A stretch of 64,000 nt of DNA, taken from NCBI RefSeq assembly GCF_000426645.1, contig NZ_AUFT01000020.1:1-64000 (forward strand), given 5' to 3'. The notes under the pieces are model-generated. The model saw nothing but the letters and a program-made list of their open reading frames with translations. It had not been told where the DNA came from and searched no databases. Within the stretch, counting starts at the first letter, position 1; each line of letters begins with the position of its first letter. Shown piece by piece: positions 46,122-55,264 of this stretch. A program made the position numbers and the translations under genes. Source of the DNA: Nakamurella lactea DSM 19367 (GTDB lineage Bacteria; Actinomycetota; Actinomycetes; Mycobacteriales; Nakamurellaceae).

Positions 46122-47474
46122 ATGACCACCGCCGAAACACCCGCGTACCGCAGTGATCTGCCGCAGCAGCGAAAGCTGGTCACCGCCATCCCCGGACCGA
46201 AGTCGACCGCCATTCACCAGCGGCGGTCCGTTGCGGTGAGTGCCGGAGTCGCGTCGACCCTGCCGGTGTACACCGCCGACGCCGGCGGCGGGGTGATCGT
46301 CGACGTCGACGGCAACTCGCTGATCGACCTGGCCTCGGGAATCGCGGTCACCTCGGTCGGCAATGCCGCGCCGAAAGTCGTTGCCGCGGTGCGGGAATCG
46401 GTCGGCCACTTCACCCACAGCTGCTTCATGGTGACGCCCTACGACGGCTACGTCCAGGTCGCCGAGAAGCTCAACGAGCTGACGCCGGGCAGCCACGCCA
46501 AGCGCAGCGCGCTGTTCAACTCCGGCTCGGAGGCGGTGGAGAACGCCGTCAAGATCGCCCGGCTGGCCACCGGCCGTACCGCGGTGGTGGTGTTCGACCA
46601 CGCGTACCACGGCCGGACCAATCTCACGATGGCGCTGACGGCCAAGGCGGCGCCGTACAAGAAAGGTTTCGGCCCGTTCGCCGGCGAGATCTACCGGGTG
46701 CCGATGTCGTACCCGTTCCGGGATCCGGACGGGCTGGGCGGCAAAGAGGCTGCGGAGCGGGCGATCTCGATCATCAACACCCAGATCGGCGCCGATCAGG
46801 TCGCCGCGGTGCTGGTCGAGCCGATCCAGGGCGAGGGCGGTTTCGTCGTTCCCGCCGATGGATTCCTGCCGGCCCTCTCGCAGTGGTGCACCAGCAGCGG
46901 CGCGGTGTTCATCGCCGACGAGATCCAATCCGGCTTCTGTCGCACCGGCGACTGGTTCGCCAGCGACCACGAGGGGGTGGTGCCGGACCTGGTGACCACG
47001 GCGAAGGGAATGGCCGGTGGGTTGCCACTTGCCGGGGTCACCGGACGGGCCGAGTTGATGGACGCCGTGCACGGCGGTGGCCTCGGGGGCACCTACGGCG
47101 GTAACCCGATCGCTTGTGCCGCTGCCCTGGCAGCGATCGAGACGATGGCCGATCTGGATCTGAACGCGGCAGCGAAGCGAATCGAGGGCACCGCGGTCCC
47201 GATCCTGCAGACAGTGGCGGAGCAGACCGGCCGGATCGGCGATGTCCGCGGGCGGGGAGCGATGCTGGCGGCGGAATTCGTCATCCCGGGGACCACGGAC
47301 CCGGATCCGGCGGTCGCCGCTGCGGTGGCCAAGGCCTGCCACGCCCAGGGTGTTGTCGTGCTCACCTGCGGCACCTTCGGCAATGTGATCCGGCTGCTGC
47401 CGCCCCTGGTGATCGGCGAGCAGCTGCTGGTGGAGGGCCTCGGAGTACTCACCGACGCCGTCCGGGCGATCTGA
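46122..47474 (+). CDS. gabT: 4-aminobutyrate aminotransferase
   Basis: A 450-aa class III aminotransferase. It transfers the amino group of GABA to 2-oxoglutarate, making succinic semialdehyde for GabD. Motifs are FNSGSEAVENAVKIAR, VFDHAYHGRTNLTMAL, VEPIQGEGGFVVPADG and FIADEIQSGFCRTG. PLP Lys lies in VTTAKGMAGGLPLAGVTG. The C-terminal GTYGGNPIACAAALA is also typical. The ATG follows GAGGACGTC. It shares direction with gabD and lies 79 bp downstream, likely one operon under the XRE-cupin regulator. Confidence 0.94.
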   Translation: MTTAETPAYRSDLPQQRKLVTAIPGPKSTAIHQRRSVAVSAGVASTLPVYTADAGGGVIVDVDGNSLIDLASGIAVTSVGNAAPKVVAAVRESVGHFTHSCFMVTPYDGYVQVAEKLNELTPGSHAKRSALFNSGSEAVENAVKIARLATGRTAVVVFDHAYHGRTNLTMALTAKAAPYKKGFGPFAGEIYRVPMSYPFRDPDGLGGKEAAERAISIINTQIGADQVAAVLVEPIQGEGGFVVPADGFLPALSQWCTSSGAVFIADEIQSGFCRTGDWFASDHEGVVPDLVTTAKGMAGGLPLAGVTGRAELMDAVHGGGLGGTYGGNPIACAAALAAIETMADLDLNAAAKRIEGTAVPILQTVAEQTGRIGDVRGRGAMLAAEFVIPGTTDPDPAVAAAVAKACHAQGVVVLTCGTFGNVIRLLPPLVIGEQLLVEGLGVLTDAVRAI

Positions 47475-47562
47475 GCGGCGTTCGGACAGTTCACCTGGTG
47501 GTCACGCGACCGCTACGCCCGCGGTGCCGCTGTCACCCCGACACCGGTCACCATCGGGATCT

Positions 47563-48411
47563 GTGACGACAACCGAGCTGCTCCTTGACGCGCCGGATCC
47601 CCATCACCCGACCACCGACCGCTACCGACTGTCCCTGGCCGCCGACTCCGGCGACGTCCAGGCCGCACGCCGCCTGCGGGACGAGGTCTTCTCCGCCGAA
47701 TTCGGGGCGATCACCCCCGGTCCGGACGGCGTGGACGCCGATGACTTCGACGACCTCTGTGATCACCTGATCGTCTGGCACCGCAGCGATCGCAACGACC
47801 CGGGCCACGACGCCGATCGACTCGACGCCGGCGGTGCGATCGGCAGCCGTCGGGGACAGGCGGTCGCCACCTACCGGCTGTTGCCGCCGCACAGCAACGA
47901 CAGCACCCCGCTGGCGTCCGGCCTCTATGCGGCCGGCGAGTTCGATGTGACCCCACTCGAGGGCCTACTCGACAGTTGCGTCGAGGCCGGCCGTTCGTGC
48001 GTGCATGCCGATCACCGCGGCGGTACCGCGGTATCGCTGCTCTGGGGCGGGATCGCCCGTTACATGCATCTGTCCGGCTATCGCTATCTGGTGGGCTGCG
48101 CGTCTGTAGCGCTGGACGACGGCGGCGGCAATGCTGCGGCCTTCGGCGACCTGGCGATGGCCCGGCATGCGGCTCCGGAGAAATATCACTGTCGACCGTA
48201 CCGGCCGTTCGACCCGACCGGAATCGAAAGGCCCGCCAGGGCAACGATTCCGCCGCTACTCAAGGGATATCTGCGGCTCGGCGCCGTGGTCTGCGGGCCG
48301 GCCGCGCTGGACCCGGAGTTCGGTACCGCGGACTTTCTGGTGCTGCTGGATCTGGAGCGGGCCGACCAGCGTTATCTGCGGTTCTTTCTGGGTTCGGCGG
48401 CCGGGCGATGA
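47563..48411 (+). CDS. GNAT-type acyltransferase, OlsB/hemolysin-like
   Basis: A 282-aa member of the family linking OlsB (ornithine:acyl-ACP N-acyltransferase) and Rv3027c-like GNAT proteins. Marks are QAARRLRDEVFSAEFGA, DDLCDHLIVWHR, VATYRLLPP, GEFDVTPLEGL, EAGRSCVHADHRGGTAVSLL and a C-terminal PLLKGYLRLGAVVCGPAA with FGTADFLVLLDL. GTG 47563, preceded by GGGA, gives the natural N terminus. Its stop overlaps the acyltransferase ATG by 4 bp. The two enzyme types are the OlsB and OlsA partners of ornithine-lipid synthesis, so an acyl-amino-acid lipid product is possible but unproven. Confidence 0.8.
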   Translation: MTTTELLLDAPDPHHPTTDRYRLSLAADSGDVQAARRLRDEVFSAEFGAITPGPDGVDADDFDDLCDHLIVWHRSDRNDPGHDADRLDAGGAIGSRRGQAVATYRLLPPHSNDSTPLASGLYAAGEFDVTPLEGLLDSCVEAGRSCVHADHRGGTAVSLLWGGIARYMHLSGYRYLVGCASVALDDGGGNAAAFGDLAMARHAAPEKYHCRPYRPFDPTGIERPARATIPPLLKGYLRLGAVVCGPAALDPEFGTADFLVLLDLERADQRYLRFFLGSAAGR

Positions 48412-49388
48412 CCTGCCGGCGCGCCGCCTGCACCCCTGGCTGTCTGGACGATCATCCGACACTGCCGCGCCGGAGCCCTGCCGCGCGGGCCGCGGTGGCG
48501 GCTCGATCGGCGGCCGCGATCGGACTGGCGCTGATCGTCGTCCGGGTGCTCGCCGCCGGATCCGGTCGCACCGCCGGACGTCGCGGCGCCTGGGCGCTGC
48601 ATCGCGTCTCCGGCCCGGTGCTGGCCGCCCTCGGCGTCCAGGTACACACGTCCGGAACACCCCGGTCCGGTGCTGCCCTGGTGGTGGGCAATCACCTGTC
48701 TTGGCTGGACATCCTGGTGCTCTCGGCGCAGACACCGATGCGGCAGGTCGCCAAGACCGAGGTCGGCGACTGGCCCCTGGTCTCCGGCGTCGCCCGGCGA
48801 ACGGGCACGATCTTCCTCGACCGGTTCCGGCCACGGGCGCTGCCGGAGGTGGTCGAGGCAGCCGCGCTGGCGTTGCGTCAGGGGCACAAGGTGCAGGTCT
48901 TCCCGGAGGCCACCACCCGGTGCGGCGGCGCGGTGGGGGAGTTCTACCGCTGTGTGTTCCAAGCGGCGATCGACGCCGCCGTTGTGGTCGCGCCGGTCAC
49001 CCTGAGATACCTCGACATTGACGGACAACCCACCCCGGTGCCGGCTTTCCTCGGCGACGAGACACTGATCGAATCGCTGCGCCGGGTGCTGGCGGTGCGC
49101 GGACTTGTGGTGCAGGTGCACTGGTTGCCGCCCATTCCGGCGGTGGCCGGCACCGGGCATCGGGCGGTGGACCGCAAGCGGCTGGCCTCGGCTGCCGAAC
49201 GTGCGGTCGCCCGGGCTCTCACAGTGCCGGTGGTACGGCGACGGGCCGAACGTCCGGCCGAAGCCGGGAGCGCCGCCGGGGTCGGGGCCCGACGGCGCTC
49301 CCTCGCAGGTGTCGGTGCCTACCCCGCACGTCGACCTGCGCCGACGGCCGAACCGTCGGAACTCCAGATTGTGGCACCTGGTTGTTAG
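48408..49388 (+). CDS. 1-acyl-sn-glycerol-3-phosphate acyltransferase family (PlsC/OlsA-like)
   Basis: A 326-aa membrane-associated acyltransferase. An N-terminal hydrophobic segment (AAIGLALIVVRVLAAG) is followed by the catalytic box VVGNHLSWLDIL (NHxxxxD). Next are GTIFLDR, then VQVFPEATTRCGG and VAPVTLRYLD, the standard PlsC blocks I-IV. The C-terminal 60 residues are Arg/Ala/Pro-rich and probably disordered. It overlaps the GNAT gene, and the order GNAT-acyltransferase-cysteine desulfurase-mnmA matches mycobacterial Rv3027c-Rv3026c-Rv3025c-Rv3024c. Confidence 0.85.
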   Translation: MTCRRAACTPGCLDDHPTLPRRSPAARAAVAARSAAAIGLALIVVRVLAAGSGRTAGRRGAWALHRVSGPVLAALGVQVHTSGTPRSGAALVVGNHLSWLDILVLSAQTPMRQVAKTEVGDWPLVSGVARRTGTIFLDRFRPRALPEVVEAAALALRQGHKVQVFPEATTRCGGAVGEFYRCVFQAAIDAAVVVAPVTLRYLDIDGQPTPVPAFLGDETLIESLRRVLAVRGLVVQVHWLPPIPAVAGTGHRAVDRKRLASAAERAVARALTVPVVRRRAERPAEAGSAAGVGARRRSLAGVGAYPARRPAPTAEPSELQIVAPGC

Positions 49389-49546
49389 TTGAGTGTTCAA
49401 CGGATGTGCATCGGGTGTGGATCGTCGACGAACCTCGCTGCGGGTCTGGACCAGGCGCGGCCGCGGGACAAGAATGCGCCCGGCGCCGCGGCCGGGTTAG
49501 GTACCTTGGCCGCCGCACGGTCGCCGGGCGATTACCCTGGGGACCG

Positions 49547-50773
49547 ATGGTGTACCTCGATCATGCTGCTACCACCCCGGTTCTGCCGGCGGTGGTCGAG
49601 GCTGTCGCCGAAGCGATGGCCGTGGGCGGCAACCCTTCGTCGGTGCACAGCGCCGGGCGGGCGGCCCGCAGCCGGATCGAGGAAGCCAGGGAGCTGCTCG
49701 CCGCGCTGCTGGACGCCCATCCGAGCGAGGTGCTGTTCACCTCCGGTGGCACCGAATCCGACAACCTGGCCGTCACCGGCCTGTTCCAGGCCCGTCACCG
49801 GGCCGATCCCGCGCGGCGGGAGATCCTGCTCTCGGGTGCCGAGCATCATGCCGTGCTCGATGCGGCCGACCACCTCGCGGCGACCGGGGCGGCGCGGATC
49901 CGTCGCCTTCCGGTGGACCGCAACGGCCGGGTGACCCGCGATGCGTTCGCTGACGCGGCGGCCGAGCGGCCGGACCGGATCGCACTGGCCAGCGTGATGT
50001 GGGCCAACAACGAGACCGGCGCCGTCAGCGACATCGCGGCGCTGAGCGCCATCGCCGGCGCGGCTGGGTTCCCGTTGCACACCGACGCCGTGCAGGCGGT
50101 CGGCACCCTGGATGTGGATTTCGCCCGCTCCAGCGCCGCGGCGCTGTCGATCGCCGGCCACAAGCTCGGCGGCCCCGGTGGGACCGGCCTGCTGCTGCTG
50201 CGCCGGGATGCGGCGCTGGTGCCGCTGCAGCACGGCGGCGGCCAGGAGCGCGGCCTGCGCTCCGGCACGCTCAACGTGGCCGGCGCCGTCGGGCTCGCGG
50301 TAGCGGTGGAAGAAGCGGTGACGCGTCGCGCGGTGCGCGCGGCCGAGTATGCCCGGCTCGGTCGCCGGCTGATCGACGGTGTCAGGGCGATCGTGCCCGA
50401 TGCCGAGCTCACCGGATCGGATCCCGCCGATCAGGCGCAGCTTCCCGGTGTCGTGCACCTACGGTTCCCCGGCTGCGAGTCCGAGACGCTGCTGATGCTG
50501 CTGGATGCCGCCGGGGTGGAGTGCTCGGCCGGGTCGGCCTGCACGGCCGGGGTGACCCGGGCCTCGCATGTACTGCTGGCGATCGGGTTGGACGAGCCGG
50601 CCGCCCGCAGCTCGCTGCGGTTCTCGTTGGGCCACACCAGCTCCGATGCCGACATCGATGCGGTAACCGCCGTCATCGGCGAAGTGGTTCGGCGGGCGAA
50701 GGACGCAAATGCGAAGCGGACGAATGCCCGCGCGCAGCATGTGTCACCACTGCTGACCGGGAGCCCGCGATGA
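49547..50773 (+). CDS. iscS: Cysteine desulfurase (IscS/NifS family)
   Basis: A 408-aa PLP enzyme that takes sulfur from L-cysteine as a persulfide. It begins [14 protein letters not shown], followed by [41 protein letters not shown] and [14 protein letters not shown] Lys lies in [19 protein letters not shown] and the catalytic Cys in [12 protein letters not shown]. The stop overlaps mnmA by 4 bp, so its main partner is likely tRNA thiolation. The preceding 158-bp gap probably holds a promoter. A C-terminal tail ([14 protein letters not shown]) is not part of the core fold. Confidence 0.94.
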   Translation: MVYLDHAATTPVLPAVVEAVAEAMAVGGNPSSVHSAGRAARSRIEEARELLAALLDAHPSEVLFTSGGTESDNLAVTGLFQARHRADPARREILLSGAEHHAVLDAADHLAATGAARIRRLPVDRNGRVTRDAFADAAAERPDRIALASVMWANNETGAVSDIAALSAIAGAAGFPLHTDAVQAVGTLDVDFARSSAAALSIAGHKLGGPGGTGLLLLRRDAALVPLQHGGGQERGLRSGTLNVAGAVGLAVAVEEAVTRRAVRAAEYARLGRRLIDGVRAIVPDAELTGSDPADQAQLPGVVHLRFPGCESETLLMLLDAAGVECSAGSACTAGVTRASHVLLAIGLDEPAARSSLRFSLGHTSSDADIDAVTAVIGEVVRRAKDANAKRTNARAQHVSPLLTGSPR

Positions 50774-51843
50774 AGGTGCTGGCGGCGATGAGCGGCGGGG
50801 TCGACTCGGCGGTGGCCGCGGCGCTCGCGGTCGACGCCGGGCACGAGGTCACCGGCGTGCATCTGGCGTTGTCCCGTCAGCCCGGGACGTTGCGCACCGG
50901 GTCCAGGGGCTGCTGCACCGTCGAGGACGCGCTGGACGCCCGCCGGGTCGCCGATCTGCTGGGAATTCCGTACTACGTCTGGGATTTCAGCGAAGAATTC
51001 GCACAGGACGTGGTCGCCGACTTCCTCGCCGAGTACCAGGCCGGACGCACCCCGAACCCCTGTCTGCGCTGCAACGAGACCATCAAGTTCGCCGCGCTGC
51101 TGGACCGGGCGATCTCGCTCGGGTTCGACGCGGTGGCCACCGGGCACCACGTCAAGCTCGCCGACGGCATCCTGCACCGCTCGGTCGACGAGGGCAAGGA
51201 CCAGTCGTATGTGTTGGCGGTGCTCACCGCGGAACAGCTGTCGCACACCATGTTCCCGCTCGGCGAGATGACCAAGACGCAGGTGCGGGCGGAGGCGGCC
51301 AGGCGCGGGTTCGCGGTGGCGGCCAAGCCCGACTCCTACGACATCTGCTTCATCCCGGAGGGCGACACCCAGGCCTACCTCGCCGAGAAGCTCGGCGAGC
51401 GGCCAGGTCCGATCGTGGACGCGGAGACCGGCGAGCAGCTCGGCGAGCACACCGGCTACTTCGGCTACACCATCGGGCAGCGCAAGGGACTGGGTCTGCA
51501 GCGGCCGGCCGCGGACGGCAAGCCGCGGTACGTGCTGGGCATCGAGCCGGTGTCCGGCACCGTCACCGTCGGGCCCGCTGCTGGGCTGCAGGTGACCGAG
51601 ATCACCGCCGCGCACCGGATCGTCTATTCGACCGGCAAGCAGCCGCGGTTCCCGATGCGGACGGTGGCCCAGGTGCGCGCGCACGGCGGAACCGTCGGGG
51701 GCACCGCAGATCTGGTCGACGGCGCGATCCGGATCGACCTGGACGCGCCGATCAGTGGCATCGCACCGGGCCAGACCGTGGTGCTCTACGATGCCGACGA
51801 CGAGTACGTGATCGGCGCGGCCACCATCACCGGATCCCGATGA
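50770..51843 (+). CDS. mnmA: tRNA-specific 2-thiouridylase
   Basis: A 357-aa ATP-dependent enzyme that makes 2-thiouridine at wobble U34 of Lys, Glu and Gln tRNAs, using persulfide sulfur from the upstream desulfurase. The PP-loop [13 protein letters not shown] is at the N terminus. The first catalytic Cys lies in [14 protein letters not shown], and the second in [24 protein letters not shown] and [14 protein letters not shown] mark the tRNA-binding part. The ATG overlaps the iscS stop and its own stop overlaps the MetE-like gene. Confidence 0.96.
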   Translation: MKVLAAMSGGVDSAVAAALAVDAGHEVTGVHLALSRQPGTLRTGSRGCCTVEDALDARRVADLLGIPYYVWDFSEEFAQDVVADFLAEYQAGRTPNPCLRCNETIKFAALLDRAISLGFDAVATGHHVKLADGILHRSVDEGKDQSYVLAVLTAEQLSHTMFPLGEMTKTQVRAEAARRGFAVAAKPDSYDICFIPEGDTQAYLAEKLGERPGPIVDAETGEQLGEHTGYFGYTIGQRKGLGLQRPAADGKPRYVLGIEPVSGTVTVGPAAGLQVTEITAAHRIVYSTGKQPRFPMRTVAQVRAHGGTVGGTADLVDGAIRIDLDAPISGIAPGQTVVLYDADDEYVIGAATITGSR

Positions 51844-52844
51844 GCGATACCACCTCCTGGCCCGCCGGCAGTGCGACGGGCCTCGGACCGTTGCCCGGCA
51901 CCGATATTGGTGAGGCAGTGCGCGCCGTCGTCGGCGAGCTGCCCGAGCTGCCCTTCGTTCCGGCACTGCCGGCTCGCGGGGTCGGTGCTGACCCGGTCGG
52001 GCGAACCATCGCGCTGCTGGTCGACATCTTCGGCGAGGTGGTCCCGAGCGGGTGGCGGATCAGCCGCCGGCCAGGGATGGACGACCGGCGGGCCAAGGAC
52101 TTTCGTCAGTGGGACCTGGACGCGGTGGGTGAGCACGCCAGGGCTGCCGAGCGACTCAAGATTCACCTGCTCGGTCCCTGGACGTTGGCCGCCCGACTCG
52201 AGCTGCCCTCCGGAAACCTCGCCGTCGGCGACCCCGGTGCGGTCGCGGATCTGGCCGGGTCGCTGTCCGAAGGGCTGACCCAGCACCTGGCCGAGCTCGG
52301 CCGACGGCTGCCGGGTGTCGAAATAGCCGTACAACTGGAAGAACCGGACCTGGGCGCCGTGTTGGACGGGCCGATCCCGACCGCCAGCGGTTTCGGCACG
52401 CTTCGGCACGTACCGGTCGACACCGTTCGGACCGCCCTGGCCGATTTCGTCGCCGCCCTCGGTGAGCGACCGGTGATCGCCGCCGGTGTACCTGCCGGGC
52501 CATTGTGGGAACTGTTGCGGGCGGCGGGTTTCGGCGCCCTGACCGGAGCAATGGCCGACATCACCGGCCGATCGTCCGCACTGCTGGACGCCGTGGGGCA
52601 GGTCGTGCAGGACGGGATCCGTCTGCAGATCGAACTGCCGCCCGATGCGAAGACCTCGACGGTTGGGCCGGCGCTACTCGCCGGCTGGCGGCAGATCGGT
52701 TATCCGATCGAGGATGTCGCCGGCGCTATCACTCCGACGGCCGCCGGTGGGCAGGCGGACACGATCGCGACGGCGGTGCAGCGGATGAAGGTTGCCCGGG
52801 ACCTCGGGCGTGCCCTGCTGGAACCGCCGGACAGCTGGCTCTGA
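51840..52844 (+). CDS. MetE-like (cobalamin-independent methionine synthase superfamily) protein without cysteine
   Basis: A 334-aa TIM-barrel protein of the UROD/MetE-like superfamily: [61 protein letters not shown] and VQLEEPDL. It matches the actinobacterial proteins labelled methionine synthase between mnmA and ligA (Rv3015c-like). The whole sequence contains no Cys, so the Zn-binding Cys residues essential in MetE are absent and true methionine synthase activity is doubtful. The ATG overlaps the mnmA stop. Function unknown. Confidence 0.75.
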   Translation: MSDTTSWPAGSATGLGPLPGTDIGEAVRAVVGELPELPFVPALPARGVGADPVGRTIALLVDIFGEVVPSGWRISRRPGMDDRRAKDFRQWDLDAVGEHARAAERLKIHLLGPWTLAARLELPSGNLAVGDPGAVADLAGSLSEGLTQHLAELGRRLPGVEIAVQLEEPDLGAVLDGPIPTASGFGTLRHVPVDTVRTALADFVAALGERPVIAAGVPAGPLWELLRAAGFGALTGAMADITGRSSALLDAVGQVVQDGIRLQIELPPDAKTSTVGPALLAGWRQIGYPIEDVAGAITPTAAGGQADTIATAVQRMKVARDLGRALLEPPDSWL

Positions 52845-52894
52845 CGCGCGCCATCGTCCGGCCCCGGCCGGGCGGGACACGAGTGTGGGATTGA

Positions 52895-52917
52895 ATTACA
52901 TAGGTAACCTATGTAAT
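52895..52917. promoter_or_regulatory. 23-bp MarR-type palindrome overlapping the start codon
   Basis: ATTACATAGGT and ACCTATGTAAT are perfect 11-base arms around one central A. The right arm includes the first two bases of the MarR ATG. TAACCT inside it could be the -10, ending 5 bp before the ATG. It is a likely autoregulatory operator for the marR-MFS operon. Confidence 0.8.
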
Positions 52918-53419
52918 GTCGAGGAACGTGAGCGACAGCGCGTCCGACGAGCTCGGATCCGAACTGCTGACGGTGCTGGCGGGTCTGAACCGCTGGGCAA
53001 CCGCCAGGGCGGACCTGCCGGTGCCGTATGCGCAGGCCAGGCTGCTCAGCCTGATCGACCTGCACGGGCCGGCCAGGATCTCAGAGCTGGCCGCCGCCGA
53101 CCACAGCAGCCAGCCGACGATCACTCAGCAGCTGCGACGGCTGGACGACGCCGGACTGATCTGTCGGACCCCAGATCCGGATGACGCCAGGGCAGTGCAG
53201 ATCAGCCTCAGCGGATCCGGCGTCATCGCCCTGCGGAGCATCAGGCAGGCCAGGACGGACGTTGTCGCCCCGGAGCTGGCTGCTATGTCCGCCCTCGAGC
53301 GCCGGCGGATCGCCGCGGCCGTCCCCGCCCTGCGTCGGCTGCTGAACAGCCTCGGCGCTCCCCAGTCCGAAACACCCGCCACAGAAGTACGCAGCGATCA
53401 GGAAAGTAGCACCGAATGA
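52916..53419 (+). CDS. MarR-family transcriptional regulator
   Basis: A 167-aa winged-helix regulator. Recognition-helix region is ISELAAADHSSQPTITQQLR, then RLDDAGLICRTPDPDDARAV, the characteristic DNA-binding wing. Flanking helices provide dimerisation. The ATG at 52916 abuts a perfect palindrome; GTG 52928 is an alternative start with a GAGGA site too close to be useful. The stop overlaps the MFS transporter ATG, so the regulator most likely represses itself and the transporter and is released by the transported compound. Confidence 0.92.
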   Translation: MSRNVSDSASDELGSELLTVLAGLNRWATARADLPVPYAQARLLSLIDLHGPARISELAAADHSSQPTITQQLRRLDDAGLICRTPDPDDARAVQISLSGSGVIALRSIRQARTDVVAPELAAMSALERRRIAAAVPALRRLLNSLGAPQSETPATEVRSDQESSTE

Positions 53420-54690
53420 CACCCACAGCGTCGTCAGCCTCGCTGTCGAAGACCGATCCAACGGATGCGCCGCCGAGCATGTGGCGTCAGCCGAAAGCGG
53501 TGTGGGCGGTGGCTTTCGCCTGCGTGATCGCCTTCATGGGGATCGGCCTGGTGGACCCGATCCTCAAGCCGATCGCCGGGCAACTCAACGCCAGCGCCTC
53601 GCAGGTGTCGCTGCTGTTCACCAGCTACATGGTGGTGATGGCCGTGGCCATGCTGATCACCGGCTGGGTGTCCAGCCGGCTGGGCGCCAAGAACACCCTG
53701 CTGCTCGGCCTCGCGGTGATCATCGTCGGCTCGGTGCTGGCCGGGGCCAGTGGCTCGATCACCGGCATCATCGGCTGGCGCGGGCTCTGGGGTCTGGGCA
53801 ATGCGCTGTTCGTGGCCACCGCGCTGTCCACCATCGTGGCGTCCGCCAAGGGCTCTGTCGGTCAGGCGATCATCCTGTACGAGGCCGCGTTGGGTGTCGG
53901 CATCGCGGTCGGACCGCTGATCGGCGGCCTGCTCGGCAACATCTCCTGGCGCGGCCCGTTCTTCGGCGTCGGGGTGCTGATGGCGATCGCGCTGGTCGTC
54001 ACCACCTTCCTGCTCCCGGCGACGCACATCAAGCCGAAACCGATCCGGCTGGGTGATCCGTTCCGGGCGCTCAAGCATCAGGGACTGCTCACCGTCGCGA
54101 TCACCGCGCTGCTGTACAACTTCGGTTTCTTCACCCTGCTCGCCTTCACCCCGTTCGTGCTGAACATGAGCGCGATCAGGATCGGCCTGATCTTCTGTGG
54201 CTGGGGCATCGCGCTGGCCATCACCTCGGTCTTCGTCGCGCCGAGACTGCAGGCACGATTCGGCAGCCTGCCCTCGGTGGTCGGCGCATTGACCGGGCTC
54301 AGCGTGGTGCTGGCGGCGATGGCGATCTTCACCGACAACAACCCGGCACTGATCGTCTGTGTGGTCGTCGGCGGTCTGTTCCTGGGGATCAACAACACCC
54401 TCGTCACCGAGATCGTGATGAAGGTGGCGCCGGTGGAACGCCCGGTCGCGTCGGCGGCCTACAGCTTCGTCCGGTTCGGCGGCGGGGCGATCGCCCCGTG
54501 GCTGGCCGGAAAGCTCGGCGAAGAGGTGAGCCCGCATCTGCCGTTCTGGGTCGGGGCCGGCGCGGTGTTGTTGGGCGCTCTGCTGTTGGTGGTGCGGCGG
54601 CGGCTGTTCGCGAACGTCGACGTCGAGCACATGGTCCCCCCGGCCGATTCTCAGGAAGAGGCCGAGGACCTCACCCTCGCCGACTCCTGA
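53416..54690 (+). CDS. Major facilitator superfamily transporter (drug-efflux type)
   Basis: A 424-aa inner-membrane protein with 12 predictable membrane segments. It starts VWAVAFACVIAFMGIGLVDP and has the MFS loop 2-3 motif GWVSSRLGAKNTLLLG, then WRGLWGLGNALFVA. Motif C-like GVGIAVGPLIGGLLGNISWR in segment 5 marks antiporters of the efflux type. A soluble C-terminal tail rich in Glu/Asp follows. The ATG overlaps the MarR stop, making the classical regulator-pump pair. The substrate is unknown. Confidence 0.9.
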   Translation: MTPTASSASLSKTDPTDAPPSMWRQPKAVWAVAFACVIAFMGIGLVDPILKPIAGQLNASASQVSLLFTSYMVVMAVAMLITGWVSSRLGAKNTLLLGLAVIIVGSVLAGASGSITGIIGWRGLWGLGNALFVATALSTIVASAKGSVGQAIILYEAALGVGIAVGPLIGGLLGNISWRGPFFGVGVLMAIALVVTTFLLPATHIKPKPIRLGDPFRALKHQGLLTVAITALLYNFGFFTLLAFTPFVLNMSAIRIGLIFCGWGIALAITSVFVAPRLQARFGSLPSVVGALTGLSVVLAAMAIFTDNNPALIVCVVVGGLFLGINNTLVTEIVMKVAPVERPVASAAYSFVRFGGGAIAPWLAGKLGEEVSPHLPFWVGAGAVLLGALLLVVRRRLFANVDVEHMVPPADSQEEAEDLTLADS

Positions 54691-54718
54691 CCGGATCAGG
54701 GCGCGGTTGTCCCCCTGG

Positions 54719-54766
54719 AGGCGTAGCGGGGTTGTCCCGCTCGGGCGGGACAACCCCGCTACGCCT
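54719..54766. terminator. 22-bp perfect hairpin between MFS and soxR, shared with soxR 3' end
   Basis: AGGCGTAGCGGGGTTGTCCC continues to GC at 54740 and is matched perfectly by 54745-54766 around a TCGG loop. It terminates the MFS gene on the plus strand. The soxR stop codon (TAG, plus-strand CTA 54759-54761) and last codons are encoded in the right arm. A partial direct copy, GCGCGGTTGTCCCC, lies just upstream at 54701-54714. Confidence 0.88.
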
Positions 54767-55232
54767 TGGTGGGGGCGCGGCGCAACAGCGCAGGCAGCAG
54801 GGTCGCTCCCGGCGCCCGGTCGCTGCCGGCCCCCACATCGTTCGGGTTGGAGAAGGCGCAGCGTTGCAACGACAGGCAACCGCAGCCGATGCACGAGGTC
54901 AACCCGTCACGGAGGCGTTCGAGTGCGGCGATCTGCTGGTCGAGTCGACCCCGCCAGTGCTGCGAGATCCGCTCCCAGTCCGCCTTGTTCGGGGTGCGGT
55001 TGTCGGGCAGCTTGGCCAGTTCGACCCTGATCTCGTCCAGGCTCAGGCCGACGTTGCTGGCCGCCCGGATGAAGGCCAGCCGACGTAACACGTTGCGTTC
55101 GAACCGGCGCTGGCCACCGGAGTTCCGGACGGCGTGGATCAACCCCTGGCTCTCGTAGTACCGCAGGGCTGACGCGGCGAACCCGCTGCGGGCCGCCACC
55201 TCGCCGACCCCGAGCATGTCCATGGTGTGCAC
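54759..55232 (-). CDS. soxR: SoxR-type redox-sensing MerR regulator
   Basis: A 157-aa MerR-family activator. The HTH VGEVAARSGFAASALRYYES is followed by QGLIHAVRNSGGQRRFERNV and a dimerising coiled coil. CIGCGCLSLQRC carries the four cysteines that hold the [2Fe-2S] cluster, exactly as in SoxR. GTG 55232 is chosen because GAGGAG lies six bases upstream; ATG 55223 or the more distant ATG 55271 are alternatives. In actinobacteria SoxR usually senses redox-cycling metabolites and controls a few oxidoreductase genes. Here the divergent SDR gene has a SoxR-like promoter. Confidence 0.93.
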   Translation of the reverse strand: MHTMDMLGVGEVAARSGFAASALRYYESQGLIHAVRNSGGQRRFERNVLRRLAFIRAASNVGLSLDEIRVELAKLPDNRTPNKADWERISQHWRGRLDQQIAALERLRDGLTSCIGCGCLSLQRCAFSNPNDVGAGSDRAPGATLLPALLRRAPTKA

Positions 55233-55264
55233 GAGAAGCTCCTCGAAAGAATGTTGTCCGACCC

